Assembly: GCA_023256475.1 (NCBI GenBank)
Contig: JAGDXP010000024.1
Coordinates: 24,070-88,069, forward strand
From: Thermoplasmata archaeon
GTDB taxonomy: Archaea > Thermoplasmatota > Thermoplasmata > Thermoplasmatales > GCA-001856825
Length of the DNA stretch: 64,000 nucleotides
Direction of reading: 5' to 3'
Shown: positions 1 to 8,665 of the stretch, in pieces
How positions within the stretch are numbered: position 1 is the first letter of the stretch
Layout: the number at the start of each line of letters is the position of its first letter
Notes under the pieces: generated by a model
Databases searched by the model: none
The model's input: the letters and a program-made list of their open reading frames with translations, nothing else
What the model was told of the DNA's origin: nothing
Program-made: the position numbers and the translations under genes

Positions 1-441
1 GTATACAAGGCCACCATCTATCAATGAGTGCAATGTTATGGCCAGTGCAAGGTATTGGAATCTCTTCCCAATGAGACGACCATACTTCAATAACATTGCA
101 GTCCCTGGATGGAATGATAGTGATGAAATTAGATTGAGGAAAATAAATATGGTTATAAGCCTGGCAATTGATGCATCAATGAATAAAGCAGCTATATCTA
201 TGATTGAGAAACCCAGACCAATCCATATCGCAAATCTCTTTGGTTTAAGCTCAACACCCAGATATTTGAAAGCTTCCTGCATTATACCGGCTATTATACC
301 TATATATAATGCATAAAAGAAGGAAAAGCGCTTTTCAAATCCCAAAAAATTTGCAATATAATCCTTAATCCCATACTTTCCAATGAAAATCAGGAGAGGA
401 ATCGATTGGAAAACTGACTGAATAACAATGGCACCTATCAT
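1..441 (-). CDS. Polytopic membrane protein, YhfC/PrsW-like putative intramembrane protease (3' end cut off)
   Basis: An open minus-strand frame runs off the left edge of the window without a stop, giving 147 residues from an ATG at 441. It has several hydrophobic segments and three spaced motifs: GIIAGIMQEAFKYLG, SFHPGTAML and LHSLIDGG. A Glu-x3-Lys pair followed by two His motifs in membrane helices resembles the YhfC (DUF2324) and PrsW groups of putative membrane metallopeptidases; that assignment is inference. The frame stays open upstream of 441 to about 520 and the helix seems to start there, but no ATG, GTG or TTG exists before an in-frame stop inside queC. The true start could be a rare codon such as ATT. 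The gene follows queC on the same strand, so co-transcription is possible. Confidence 0.6.
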   Translation of the reverse strand, partial: MIGAIVIQSVFQSIPLLIFIGKYGIKDYIANFLGFEKRFSFFYALYIGIIAGIMQEAFKYLGVELKPKRFAIWIGLGFSIIDIAALFIDASIARLITIFIFLNLISSLSFHPGTAMLLKYGRLIGKRFQYLALAITLHSLIDGGLVY

Positions 442-527
442 TAGGATTATTCCTAGGCCTACAGAATATAACTTTTCCTTTCCTTCGGATGACGTATCGA
501 CACCGGGCGAATATCCAAATAAGATAT

Positions 528-1271
528 TTAGAATTTCTTCTTATTCTTTAACAGATTCTCAATATATTCCCTGTAAAAATCTGGGTATTCCTCATATGGT
601 ATTGGGTCAACTAACCCAGATTCCATGAAGCCCTTCAGTCTCAGTTTGCAGGAATCGCACCTTCCACATGCCTTCTCCCCACCCCTGTAACAGGACCAAG
701 TAAGCTCGAAAGGCAACCCTAATTTGTTTCCCAACTTTACTATATCTGATTTTGTCATTTGAAGCAGAGGCGCTTCAACTTCTATGGGGTCGCCTTCAAC
801 ACCTCTCTTTGTACCCAATCTAAAGGCCTCATTTAAAGCCCTAAAATACTCTGGCCTGCAGTCCGGATAACCAGAATAGTCTATGGCGTTGGCTCCGATA
901 AATATCTTCTTTGCTCCTTTGACCTCTGCCAAACCCAGAGCTATGGAAAGTAAAATTGTATTCCTTGCAGGAACATAGGTTATTGGTATTTCCTTACCTA
1001 TTTCTTCCATTTTATATTCGGGAACATCAATATTATCAGTAAGTGCGCTACCCCCTATTGACCTTAGATCAAGATTCATTATGTGGTGCTCCACTCCATA
1101 ATATTTTGCAATTTTTTTGGCCGATTCTAGTTCTCTGCTATGTCTCTGTCCGTAATTAAAGGACAGGGCTGTAACTTCATACCCCTGACTTACAGCCCAA
1201 GCCAGGAGTGTTGAACTGTCCAATCCTCCAGAAAGAAGGCTAATGGCCCTTAACCCATGTTGCTTTTGCAT
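528..1271 (-). CDS. queC: 7-cyano-7-deazaguanine synthase QueC
   Basis: QueC converts 7-carboxy-7-deazaguanine to preQ0 with ATP and ammonia, a step toward archaeosine in archaeal tRNA. The protein opens with the PP-loop motif SLLSGGLDSS, has the family segment YVPARNTILLSIALGLAE, and near its C-terminus a four-cysteine zinc site (CYRGGEKACGRCDSC). I choose the ATG at 1271, which begins MQKQHGLRAISLLSGG; an upstream TTG at 1304 would add 11 residues inside the queD coding end. Even so the start overlaps the end of queD by 32 bases, so the pair is probably one transcript with coupled translation. Length (about 247 aa) is normal for the family. Confidence 0.95.
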   Translation of the reverse strand: MQKQHGLRAISLLSGGLDSSTLLAWAVSQGYEVTALSFNYGQRHSRELESAKKIAKYYGVEHHIMNLDLRSIGGSALTDNIDVPEYKMEEIGKEIPITYVPARNTILLSIALGLAEVKGAKKIFIGANAIDYSGYPDCRPEYFRALNEAFRLGTKRGVEGDPIEVEAPLLQMTKSDIVKLGNKLGLPFELTWSCYRGGEKACGRCDSCKLRLKGFMESGLVDPIPYEEYPDFYREYIENLLKNKKKF

Positions 1272-1713
1272 ACTGACCAGGCCCTTCGTGAACTTCAATT
1301 TCAATTTTCTTCAAGTTTGGATCTAGCTTTTTCCTAACTTCTTCCAGTATATAATTGGAAAGGCATTCTGCGGTGGTATCCATTATATCCAGAAACCTTA
1401 CTTCCCGTGCTGGAAACATGTAAGTCTTGTCACGGAATGAAACCGTTACCTTGCCATTTTCTTCCTTTATAGTCATCTGTTTGTTGTTCCTTGGAACTAG
1501 AACCATATGGTCCAAATAATCTGAAATATCACGCAGTGCCTTCTTAGCGCCCGTGAAATCAAGGAAATAGGATTTACCTTCAAGCTCACCCTCTATTGTC
1601 GCTGAAATGCTGTAATCATGTCCGTGAATCCTATCGCATTTCCATTCACCGGGAATAAAATGAGCCGCAGAGAATCTTATATTATTGGCATTACCGTCAA
1701 TGTGGATCTGCAT
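1240..1713 (-). CDS. queD: 6-carboxy-5,6,7,8-tetrahydropterin synthase QueD (PTPS family)
   Basis: QueD makes 6-carboxytetrahydropterin from dihydroneopterin triphosphate, the first committed step of deazaguanine synthesis. Zinc-binding histidines are seen in FSAAHF and CDRIHGHDY; the Cys of CDRIHGHDY fits the catalytic cysteine, which lies four residues before the HGH motif. The C-terminal HEGPGQYA segment is also typical. At 157 aa it is somewhat longer than bacterial QueD, as in many archaeal versions. It is the first gene of the queD-queC operon and is divergent from the DsrE-like gene at 1795 across an 81-base AT-rich gap. QueE and the archaeosine transglycosylase are not in this window. 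Confidence 0.92.
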   Translation of the reverse strand: MQIHIDGNANNIRFSAAHFIPGEWKCDRIHGHDYSISATIEGELEGKSYFLDFTGAKKALRDISDYLDHMVLVPRNNKQMTIKEENGKVTVSFRDKTYMFPAREVRFLDIMDTTAECLSNYILEEVRKKLDPNLKKIEIEVHEGPGQYAKATWVKGH

Positions 1714-1794
1714 ACCCTACTATATTAACTTCATGTGTAAATATTTTGGAGTTGGACTAAGAAAAGGTTAATTATAGTTACTTAATAAACCTTC

Positions 1795-2136
1795 ATGACT
1801 AAACTGCTCTATTTAGTTACAAGCGGAGATGATGCACCCCAGAAATTTGATCTTGCCATAAACACAGCACTTCACATGATTGAAAATAAAAGGTTTGAAG
1901 ATATAAAATTACTTTTCCTGGGACCAAGCGAAGCAACATTGGCCAAGGCCACAGGACAAAGAAAAGAAATAATTAATAAACTAATAAATTTAGGGGCAAT
2001 AGATTCTGCATGCGTTGCATTCGCAAAGAACATGGGAATAGAAAATGAACTGAAGCTTCTGGGTGTTAATCAGGAGCCTTACGGTGCAAGATTGAAGTAT
2101 TATTTGGAAAATGGCTATCACGTTGTGAGCTTTTAA
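1795..2136 (+). CDS. DsrE/DsrF-like small protein
   Basis: This 113-residue protein begins TKLLYLVTSGDDAPQKFDLA and has an alternating hydrophobic beta pattern ending in GARLKYYLENGYHVVSF. The pattern fits the DsrE/DsrF/YchN-like fold, whose members take part in sulfur relay or have unknown roles. A single cysteine (in SACVAFA) lies where some family members place a sulfur-carrying cysteine, but the function cannot be read from the sequence. It is transcribed alone, divergent from queD, and its stop overlaps the 3' end of the convergent ATPase gene by four bases. Confidence 0.6.
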   Translation: MTKLLYLVTSGDDAPQKFDLAINTALHMIENKRFEDIKLLFLGPSEATLAKATGQRKEIINKLINLGAIDSACVAFAKNMGIENELKLLGVNQEPYGARLKYYLENGYHVVSF

Positions 2137-3761
2137 TTTATTTGGAAATTTATCATTTTTATTTCGCTTTCTTCTCCAATCGGCGGTATTAGAATAATTT
2201 TAGAGTCCTTTGGAAGCTTTGATTCAAAGCCCTTAAAGGTTACGAATATTACATCCCTATATCTCGATTTCTTCTCCTGGATTCTTTCAGGCTTTTTAAT
2301 ATCTGAATATTCGCATTCCACTGGTACTTCTATCCCATTGATTTTAACTACTAGATCAGGTTGGCCGTCACCAATTACTATATTCTCATAGGCATCCAAT
2401 CCCAGTGATTTGAAGAACAAGTAAGCTCTTGTTATTAGGTATCTGTGATATAGGCTTTCCCTCCCTTTTATCTTTCTGCTCCCTAAAATCTTCATGTAAC
2501 TTTCATTGGGCACGATTTTGTTTCCCTCCAATGATACCAGGTTAAGTGTTGATAAGATATGCAGATAGTAAGGATCTTTCCAGGTTCTTTCATCTAAGTT
2601 CAAGTCACCTTCAAAACCATAGAACTCTCTTGATAACTCAAATATTCTCTCTTTTCTTGCTGAATATCTCATTGACCCTCTGAAGTACATGGATGAAAAT
2701 GTATCTGCCCACAGGAATTGATGCTCATGGTTCAGGTGTAGTTCATCCTTTGTAAGATTGTAGAAATCATTCTCTGAACCTTTGAACGCTATGATATTGG
2801 ATACGTTTGTTCTCAAAACCTCATTTATTTTCTGACCTAAAGTGGAAGTGGTTTGTGTAGCTACAACCAGGTTTAAGCCAAATTTTCTGCCTTCGGTGAG
2901 GAATATTTCCGCTATGGAAGGTGTCAAGATCTGGAATTCGTCTATTACAACTGTTACATCTTTCAGCCTGTTGATTATAAGATTGTTCCAGATTTTATAA
3001 AGGAGCATGATGGAAAATTGCTTCACTATCAATGGAGATGAATATTCTGCTGAGAGGACGATATACAAATCCTTGTCAAGTCTAGCGAAATCTAAGGAAT
3101 CGTACTTTGAGGAAAAGGCATTCTTGGAAATTTCGCTGGAAAGAAGTGGCATTAACTTATTTACGCTAGAACTTATATAATCGTATCCTTGGGAATTGAA
3201 GATGCTATAGTACTTCATCTTGTCATTCTCTTCCAGCTCTGACAGAAAGTCCCTTCTTGCATATGGATCCAATAGTATTTCCAGCATGTCCTCGATGGTT
3301 GGATTCACTCTGTATTTTAACAGCAGCTTTGGCAATAAAGTGAATATTAACTCTATTCTTGGACCCCATGTTCCATGTGAGTAAACCTCTTCCCTTGAGA
3401 AAATATCCTTTAGGCTCTTTATCATAAGATCCTCGTTTAGCATCCTCTCATACTGATTTCTGTGTGGGAGTATTCCCATGAGGTTGAATTTCAGGTATCC
3501 TAGCTTTGAATCTATATAAGGTCTAAGGGCAATTATATGGGAGTCTTGCTTACTGTATTGCCACAGTTCTCCGTGCAAGTCAAACACAATTAACCGTCTC
3601 AATCCTCTGATATTTTCAATCAGGTTTGTCAAGAGGTAAGATTTGCCAGTACCGGTTTTACCTATTATCAATGTGTGCCTTTGAAGTTGCTCCCTGCTAG
3701 CAAGGATCCTTTTCCCTGCTACGCCTATTTCCAATCCTTCCTGTATCTGCCAGAAATCCAA
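2133..3761 (-). CDS. HerA/TraG-type ATPase with C-terminal nuclease-like domain
   Basis: A 542-residue P-loop ATPase of the HerA/VirB4/TraG (FtsK-HerA) superfamily. Walker A is GKTGTGKS (residues 34-41), Walker B is in VTVVIDEFQIL (near residue 270), followed by EGRKFGLNLVVATQTT, typical of these DNA-pumping motors. The last ~110 residues contain GDGQPDLVVKINGIEVPVE followed by a Cys-Glu, spacing that resembles a PD-(D/E)XK nuclease core (Asp, then Glu-x-Glu), then a Lys/Arg-rich helix. The fusion is therefore an ATPase with a probable nuclease-fold tail. It overlaps the upstream partner gene by 37 bases, so both are probably translated together. Possible roles are DNA transfer, end processing or defence; no relaxase or pilus genes are visible here. 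Confidence 0.75.
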   Translation of the reverse strand: MDFWQIQEGLEIGVAGKRILASREQLQRHTLIIGKTGTGKSYLLTNLIENIRGLRRLIVFDLHGELWQYSKQDSHIIALRPYIDSKLGYLKFNLMGILPHRNQYERMLNEDLMIKSLKDIFSREEVYSHGTWGPRIELIFTLLPKLLLKYRVNPTIEDMLEILLDPYARRDFLSELEENDKMKYYSIFNSQGYDYISSSVNKLMPLLSSEISKNAFSSKYDSLDFARLDKDLYIVLSAEYSSPLIVKQFSIMLLYKIWNNLIINRLKDVTVVIDEFQILTPSIAEIFLTEGRKFGLNLVVATQTTSTLGQKINEVLRTNVSNIIAFKGSENDFYNLTKDELHLNHEHQFLWADTFSSMYFRGSMRYSARKERIFELSREFYGFEGDLNLDERTWKDPYYLHILSTLNLVSLEGNKIVPNESYMKILGSRKIKGRESLYHRYLITRAYLFFKSLGLDAYENIVIGDGQPDLVVKINGIEVPVECEYSDIKKPERIQEKKSRYRDVIFVTFKGFESKLPKDSKIILIPPIGEESEIKMINFQIN

Positions 3762-4354
3762 GGATTACCACCTCCAATCAAGCTCTCAATTTCCTCAGAA
3801 TTCAGAATCGGTCTGTACCCTTTGTTCAGCTGCAGGTTTTGTTTAGAGCCCGGATGATTGTACAGCTTTGGAAGTTCTGTTGCGTAGATTTCCACTTCGA
3901 AGCACATTTGGTAAATTTTCTTGCCCAGTCTGAAACTATCCAGAATCTTAGGCCTGTGAAGCTTGGTTCTTATTATAAGCATATCACCGAGAACCGAGTA
4001 CTTTATGAAATCCTCTATCAGCGAATGCTGAAGTTTTAGCAGATATTTTGGTGGTAATGTTGTGTACACATTTCCTTGCCGCGAAGGAAAGTAAGTTGCT
4101 TCCTGAATCCTTACTTCAAAATTGTCTTCGAGATATCTCAGAAAGCTGTCTGAAATACCCTTGGATTGTACTTCAAAGTAACCGTTGTTTCTGATTGCTA
4201 CCTCCGATTCCTTATCAATGATAAGCTCTCTGCAAATTGCAAGCAGATCCTGTATTTTCTTTGGCCTTATTGAAAAAATTCGTTCTGCGTCAGCTTTCGT
4301 TTCCAGAATTGCTGCCCCAACAACAAAATATATATACAAAAAAATCTCTATCAT
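3725..4354 (-). CDS. Unknown protein paired with the HerA-like ATPase
   Basis: I do not recognise this 209-residue protein. Its N-terminus (IEIFLYIYFVVGAAIL) is one hydrophobic helix that could anchor it in the membrane; the remainder is soluble, with ERIFSIRPKKIQDLLAICRE and a C-terminal GGGNPWISGRYRKDW. It starts the two-gene unit and its 3' end overlaps the ATPase start by 37 bases. Tight coupling suggests a dedicated partner, perhaps a membrane-proximal adaptor for the ATPase. It borders the decayed region that holds transposase debris, so the pair may belong to an old mobile insertion. Confidence 0.55.
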   Translation of the reverse strand: MIEIFLYIYFVVGAAILETKADAERIFSIRPKKIQDLLAICRELIIDKESEVAIRNNGYFEVQSKGISDSFLRYLEDNFEVRIQEATYFPSRQGNVYTTLPPKYLLKLQHSLIEDFIKYSVLGDMLIIRTKLHRPKILDSFRLGKKIYQMCFEVEIYATELPKLYNHPGSKQNLQLNKGYRPILNSEEIESLIGGGNPWISGRYRKDWK

Positions 4355-4806
4355 TTTGTCTCACCTTTTTTCTTTTTTCTTGTTTCCTGCAAGAATGAAA
4401 AGCTGACAATATTGCAGCGTATTGAATCTATCAATTTCTATGTGTGTTTATAGCCATGGGATATATATTAATTGGAAGCGATTACTGGATGATAATTAAG
4501 GCCAAAATTTCTTAAAAAATTGTAGTAATGTTTGCTTAGTTTCATAGGCATTTTATTTTTTTATTTTAATCATAGTCTTCACTACCGTAGAGCCCGAATA
4601 CTCGAGCATAAGTCACCGAAATAACTCGGTGAATGCGCAGGAAACAAGACAATTTCATTATGAATAGATCATATTTAAATTTTATTGTATCTATTTACCT
4701 TGCCTATTGAAAATCTTAGTTCATAGAATGACATCAATTTGACAAATCATTGTAACAAGCCAGTTCTAGATATAGGGGTTTTCTTGATAATGATAGTTCT
4801 CTGCAA

Positions 4807-5122
4807 TTAGAGAACACGTCGAAGTGTTCCCAACCTTTTATCTACAATCATGCTCAGTATTATGGCATGTATTTATTTTCAGTCAATCATCTCTGTTCTC
4901 CTTGACAATATCATGAAATCCAATGTTATTATGAGTTCCCAGTGCCATGGCAATATTCATGTCATTATTCAGGGAATTTTCTCATGACTTTTACCCTATT
5001 CCGTATATCTTGAGAATCACAATAATCTTCACCATAGGGGCACTGTAATACTCTCTCTTCCAGTACTTGAAAGCAATATCATCCACGATATCAATTATGG
5101 CCAGGATGTTATGTGAATACAT
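4807..5122 (-). pseudogene. Transposase remnant (degraded insertion sequence)
   Basis: Read on the minus strand, three short frames follow one another. The piece at 5122-4991 has MYSHNILAIIDIVDDIAFK and YYSAPMVKIIVILKIYGIG. The piece at 4963-4883 has MNIAMALGTHNNIGFHDIVK. The piece at 4869-4807 has HAIILSMIVDKRLGTLRRVL. Each is closed by stops or a frame change. The first piece looks like the N-terminal part of a DDE transposase; the others would continue it after frameshifts. No terminal inverted repeats could be assigned, so the element family is left open. Identification rests on pattern recognition only. Confidence 0.45.
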
Positions 5123-5502
5123 ACGTATATGAATTTCAAAATATTAAATGCAAAAACATACATCCAACATTTTACGTAATATGATGTTTTCATTAAGACA
5201 AATCTCCGTTGATCTAAAATGTTATTATTTTTAAGAGTTTAGATCATAAAGATTGATTGTTATTATTGGAGTGATTGATTATCAGTATGGTTGGAAATCA
5301 ACAAATTTCAATTTCTAAATGGTGAATCACTATTGGGGATTCTACAACTTTTACCTTCTTAAAGTATTTTCATATGAAGCATTGTATCGGTCAAGAAATG
5401 AAAAATGGGCATTCTAATGAGACTTCTGGGATGCCCTCATTTAAAGATTGAATAATAATTTAAACCGTGAATCCTGATCTGAGCTAACAGGTTAGAAGGC
5501 TG

Positions 5503-5670
5503 CTATTTTTTATATTTGTTTCTTGGTTTAACTGACCTTCTTATTGACCAGGACGTAAGTCTGAAGAATGCGTATGATAGCATATAGATAAGCATAGGGA
5601 TAAATATAACATATGGTGGTAAATTGCCAATTCTTCCGAAATTAACCCTTGAAATGAATCCTATTGCCAT
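5503..5670 (-). pseudogene. Short membrane-protein C-terminal fragment
   Basis: A 55-codon minus-strand frame starts at an ATG directly after an in-frame TAG and encodes a hydrophobic stretch (PPYVIFIPMLIYMLSYAFFR) followed by a basic tail ending NKYKK. It reads like the last one or two membrane helices of a larger transporter or glycosyltransferase. With no plausible upstream part in frame and a decayed neighbourhood, a leftover gene end is more likely than a genuine small protein, though a small membrane protein cannot be excluded. Confidence 0.3.
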
Positions 5671-5897
5671 GGAAGCCTAATTAATTTGATCTTGATTTCC
5701 TATCCGCTTCATACGCATAAAAAATCTTGAGAGCTTTTAGGAATATTACTCTCTGAATTTAGGAAACCCTTTTAATTTTACAGATTTAAATGATTAAATG
5801 AAATTAATTTAAGATCAAATTGATGATCAAATATCAGTTAAAATGACTTCAACTATCCAAAGAGTGCAAATTTAAATATTTAATAAATAATACTCCA

Positions 5898-6512
5898 ATG
5901 ATAACCATGACTGATCAAAGCCCAGCTTCAGATTGGTTCCTTAAATTGGAAAAAGAGCTCCAGAAGAAGGAAGAAGAGGTCTTAAAGGATAATTCCATGA
6001 CAACCGGAAAAAAGGCAGAGATCAATAAGAAATTATTGACTTATTTATGGGTCACGTGGGTAAGGTTCAACAAGCAGGATATTCACTTTACCATTGATCC
6101 TGCACCCAACAAATGGTTAGAATTCACGGCATATCCAGATAAATTCCAATTGAGAAATGATTTCTTCTTTGAGAATATAAACAATATTATTTTCAGGGAT
6201 ACAGCAAAGGACATAGAAAGATTGGGCGATTCGCTCAAAGTGATCTACAAGAAGGATGACCAAGAGAGAATAAGCCTTTTATTTGAGTTTTCTGAAGGAG
6301 AAAAATATGACAGGTATACTGGGTGGCACAGATATTTCACTCAGTACATTCTCTATGATAAGCCCATCAGGGAAGCAAAGCTGGAAGATATAGAAAATAT
6401 ACTCTTGGATGTAATAGCTAAATGGTATGAGAGTCAGCTTAGAAGAGATAGGGATGTGATATTGAAGTACATAAAGGAGAACTACAAGAAAGGTGAAACT
6501 TTCATTGAGTGA
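5898..6512 (+). CDS. Unknown protein upstream of alaX
   Basis: I do not recognise this 204-residue protein. It is soluble, has a charged coiled N-terminal helix (LEKELQKKEEEVLK), a central mixed part with an aromatic-rich region (YDRYTGWHRYFTQYIL) and a C-terminal basic helix. There are no cysteines and no catalytic motif that I can name. The ATG at 5898 follows an AT-rich promoter-like stretch; a second ATG three codons later is equally possible. It overlaps the GTG start of alaX by 20 bases, so the two are very likely translated together. Confidence 0.6.
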   Translation: MITMTDQSPASDWFLKLEKELQKKEEEVLKDNSMTTGKKAEINKKLLTYLWVTWVRFNKQDIHFTIDPAPNKWLEFTAYPDKFQLRNDFFFENINNIIFRDTAKDIERLGDSLKVIYKKDDQERISLLFEFSEGEKYDRYTGWHRYFTQYILYDKPIREAKLEDIENILLDVIAKWYESQLRRDRDVILKYIKENYKKGETFIE

Positions 6513-7185
6513 AGAGACGGTTGCCCTCTATCTAAAGAGCATAGAGGACTGCTATCTTAAGGAATTACCAGTGAAAATAATATCCATTGAGGAAGATGGA
6601 TATATTTTAGACAGAACCATAATGCATTATGAGGGTGGAGGGCAGCCCGGTGACAGGGGCAAGCTTATCATAGGAGATAAAGAAGTATTTATCGTGAATG
6701 TAATAAAGAGAAGGAACAGGATAGTCCATCTGGCTAAGGAATTAGTGGAAGGCAAGGAAGGCATTTTGAAGCTTGACTGGGAGAGAAGATACGAAATAAT
6801 GAAGATGCACACTCTTCAGCATGCCATATCCGCATTGCTTTATGACAAACATGGCATCAAAACAATACAATCTCAGGTTTATAAGGGATACGGGGAAATT
6901 TTACTTGAAAGAGAAATTTACGATTTGGAAGATGAATTCTACTTAATAAATGAAATGGCCAGAGAAGTCAAGAGATATTCCATTCAGAAGGAGAACCTCA
7001 ATCCTTCTCTACTAAAAAGATGCAATTTAGAAAGATTGCCTAAATCATTGACAAAGGTTTCCATAGTTGAAATAGATGGCATCGATAAATGTGCGTGTGC
7101 TGGTACCCATGTGAAGAATACCAGCGAAATTGGAAAATACTGGCTAAGAACAATGGGGAGAAGAATAGAATTCGGTAAATTTTAG
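6493..7185 (+). CDS. alaX: AlaX-type alanyl-tRNA editing protein
   Basis: AlaX hydrolyses mischarged Ser- or Gly-tRNA(Ala) in trans. The protein has the four-ligand zinc site of the AlaRS editing domain: HTLQH (HxxxH) in the middle and CACAGTH (CxxxH) near the C-terminus. An N-terminal barrel part carries the family segment ILDRTIMHYEGGGQPGD, as in the longer AlaX-M type. Start is GTG at 6493, inside the end of the preceding unknown gene. Length of 230 aa fits AlaX-M. It converges on the KaiC-like gene with a four-base overlap. Confidence 0.88.
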   Translation: MKLSLSEETVALYLKSIEDCYLKELPVKIISIEEDGYILDRTIMHYEGGGQPGDRGKLIIGDKEVFIVNVIKRRNRIVHLAKELVEGKEGILKLDWERRYEIMKMHTLQHAISALLYDKHGIKTIQSQVYKGYGEILLEREIYDLEDEFYLINEMAREVKRYSIQKENLNPSLLKRCNLERLPKSLTKVSIVEIDGIDKCACAGTHVKNTSEIGKYWLRTMGRRIEFGKF

Positions 7186-7865
7186 AAATAAACATCTGAC
7201 CTCGAAAGAACCTCCATACCCCTTTCACTTATTAAATAGGGGTGCGCCTTCCTGTCGTGATTCATTAATCTCATTTTCAGTATCCTGATTATGGATGTGG
7301 TAGTCCCCTTCTCATCATCGAACCTGTTCTGGAGTGATATGACTCCATCACCAACGAACTCAGCAAAACCGTCCCTTGAAGAATATGGGCTCTCAATTTT
7401 GGATTCCGCCAAAAGATAAGTGGTAACATTCAGGTCCTTCAGCGAATCTGAAAGGTTTAGCAATATGGATCTCATTTCCGATTCGCTTTCCGCAGCCATG
7501 AGCACAATGGAAACGCTATCTACTACCAGCCTTGAAGGCATTATCTCTTGGATATCCGACTTAATGTTCTCCTTATTTTTCAATCGTTCAAGGAAATCAA
7601 GAATTCCTGGACTCATAATAATAAAATTCTCATCTTCTAGGTTCATTCCATATTGCTTGGATGCCCTCAAAATGCTTTCCTTCCTTTCTTCCAATGACAG
7701 ATATAGAACTCTTTCTCCCAGTTCTAAACCCCTTTTGGCAAAATGGAGTGCCATGGTGGTCTTTCCGGTACCGTATCCGCCGAGCACCACGACTGTATGA
7801 CCCTTTGGAATTCCACCCCCCAGCATCTCATTGAGCCCAATTATACCCGTATCCACCAGTTCCAT
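7182..7865 (-). CDS. KaiC-like RecA-superfamily ATPase
   Basis: A single-domain KaiC-type protein of 227 aa with an intact Walker A (GGYGTGKTT, residues 29-37), the family opening GIIGLNEMLGGGIPKG, an acidic segment LYLSLEERKESI, and a Walker B-like LVVDSVS. Such ATPases often act as regulators or in archaellum and signalling systems; its client is unknown. It is the last gene of an epimerase-KaiC-KaiC operon on the minus strand; its ATG shares one base with the stop of the upstream degenerate paralog, so expression is coupled. Confidence 0.85.
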   Translation of the reverse strand: MELVDTGIIGLNEMLGGGIPKGHTVVVLGGYGTGKTTMALHFAKRGLELGERVLYLSLEERKESILRASKQYGMNLEDENFIIMSPGILDFLERLKNKENIKSDIQEIMPSRLVVDSVSIVLMAAESESEMRSILLNLSDSLKDLNVTTYLLAESKIESPYSSRDGFAEFVGDGVISLQNRFDDEKGTTTSIIRILKMRLMNHDRKAHPYLISERGMEVLSRSDVYF

Positions 7866-8665
7866 TATCTCACCCTTGTGACATTCAATATAACCATTCC
7901 GGTATTATAATCAAATTGAGTATCAAACTTCTCAATTCTCTCCTTCTCAATGAATTGCAGAACGCCTATGAACTTTGGAATGTACATATATCTGAACCTC
8001 TTGCTTATATTTTCTGATTCGCTCCACCTGAAAACCATTGTTCCGTCAAAAATTTCAATCAATATGTTTTCATTTTTTGGATCAGTGATGCTTCTCGTCA
8101 TTAGAGTATATGCTACTGAATCCCATTCCTTAACAACCCTTGTCACACCTCTGGAAAGGTCAAGGATCTTATTGAAATCAAAATCTCTCCATGTGAATAA
8201 ATCTGTTAGTGAATCTATTATGATCAGCTTACCCTTGCCTTTTTCCTCCAAGGATTTGAATAGAGCCGTAATTAAATCTTCCTTATCTTTAAGAGTACTC
8301 CTTCCTATCCAAGCTGCAGGAATTTGGCTTCTCGAGTAATAGATGCTGGACAGGTCCACATAATTTATGTGGGATTCAAGTGCCCTTACTAGAGATTCAT
8401 CCATTATAAGATGGAATGCTCTCTGAACTTCCTTCTGAGGCCTTGAAATTGTCACATAAAGGATCCCGTCTAATGGCCTAACCTCCCGGCCCTCAAGCTC
8501 AAGGGGCAGCTTTCCCTCCATGGCCAGAGCATGCTTAGATGCAGAGGTGATGGCGAATTCAAAATTACCCGCACCTGGGTCCCCCATAAGAAGTGCAGAA
8601 GTTCCTACGGGCATTCCTCCCTTTATTATGGAATCTAGGGATGAAACAAAAGTTGGTATCTTCAT
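7865..8665 (-). CDS. KaiC-like protein with degenerate nucleotide-binding loop
   Basis: A 266-residue RecA/KaiC-fold protein (LDSIIKGGMPVGTSALLMG) whose Walker A region reads GDPGAGNFEF (from residue 28): the essential Lys and Ser/Thr are replaced by Asn and Phe. A Walker B-like KLIIIDSLTDL is retained. It probably does not hydrolyse ATP itself and may pair with the intact KaiC-like ATPase encoded directly downstream (one-base overlap). It also overlaps the upstream epimerase by four bases (ATGA). The pairing of an active and a degenerate copy is inference from sequence and adjacency. Confidence 0.75.
   Translation of the reverse strand: MKIPTFVSSLDSIIKGGMPVGTSALLMGDPGAGNFEFAITSASKHALAMEGKLPLELEGREVRPLDGILYVTISRPQKEVQRAFHLIMDESLVRALESHINYVDLSSIYYSRSQIPAAWIGRSTLKDKEDLITALFKSLEEKGKGKLIIIDSLTDLFTWRDFDFNKILDLSRGVTRVVKEWDSVAYTLMTRSITDPKNENILIEIFDGTMVFRWSESENISKRFRYMYIPKFIGVLQFIEKERIEKFDTQFDYNTGMVILNVTRVR

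Larger units (their letters stand above)
4407..5897. other. 1.5 kb gene-poor decayed region
   Basis: No intact gene is visible. On the minus strand there are broken pieces of a transposase (4807-5122) and a short membrane-protein tail (5503-5670), entered separately. Around 4608-4633 there is a 7-base inverted repeat (TCACCGA, then TCGGTGA) that could mark an old element end, but no clear partner was found. The rest is AT-rich with frequent stops in all frames. The region looks like a graveyard between the HerA-like pair and the next operon. Confidence 0.6.

Noticed and set aside
38..316. Plus-strand 92-codon frame at the left edge
   Set aside because: It is the mirror of the minus-strand membrane-protein gene, which has convincing helices and motifs; the plus frame has no recognisable feature.
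4608..4633. Hairpin TCACCGA/TCGGTGA as an intrinsic RNA element or IS end
   Set aside because: The stem is only seven pairs and no matching second end was found, so it is mentioned only as part of the decayed region.
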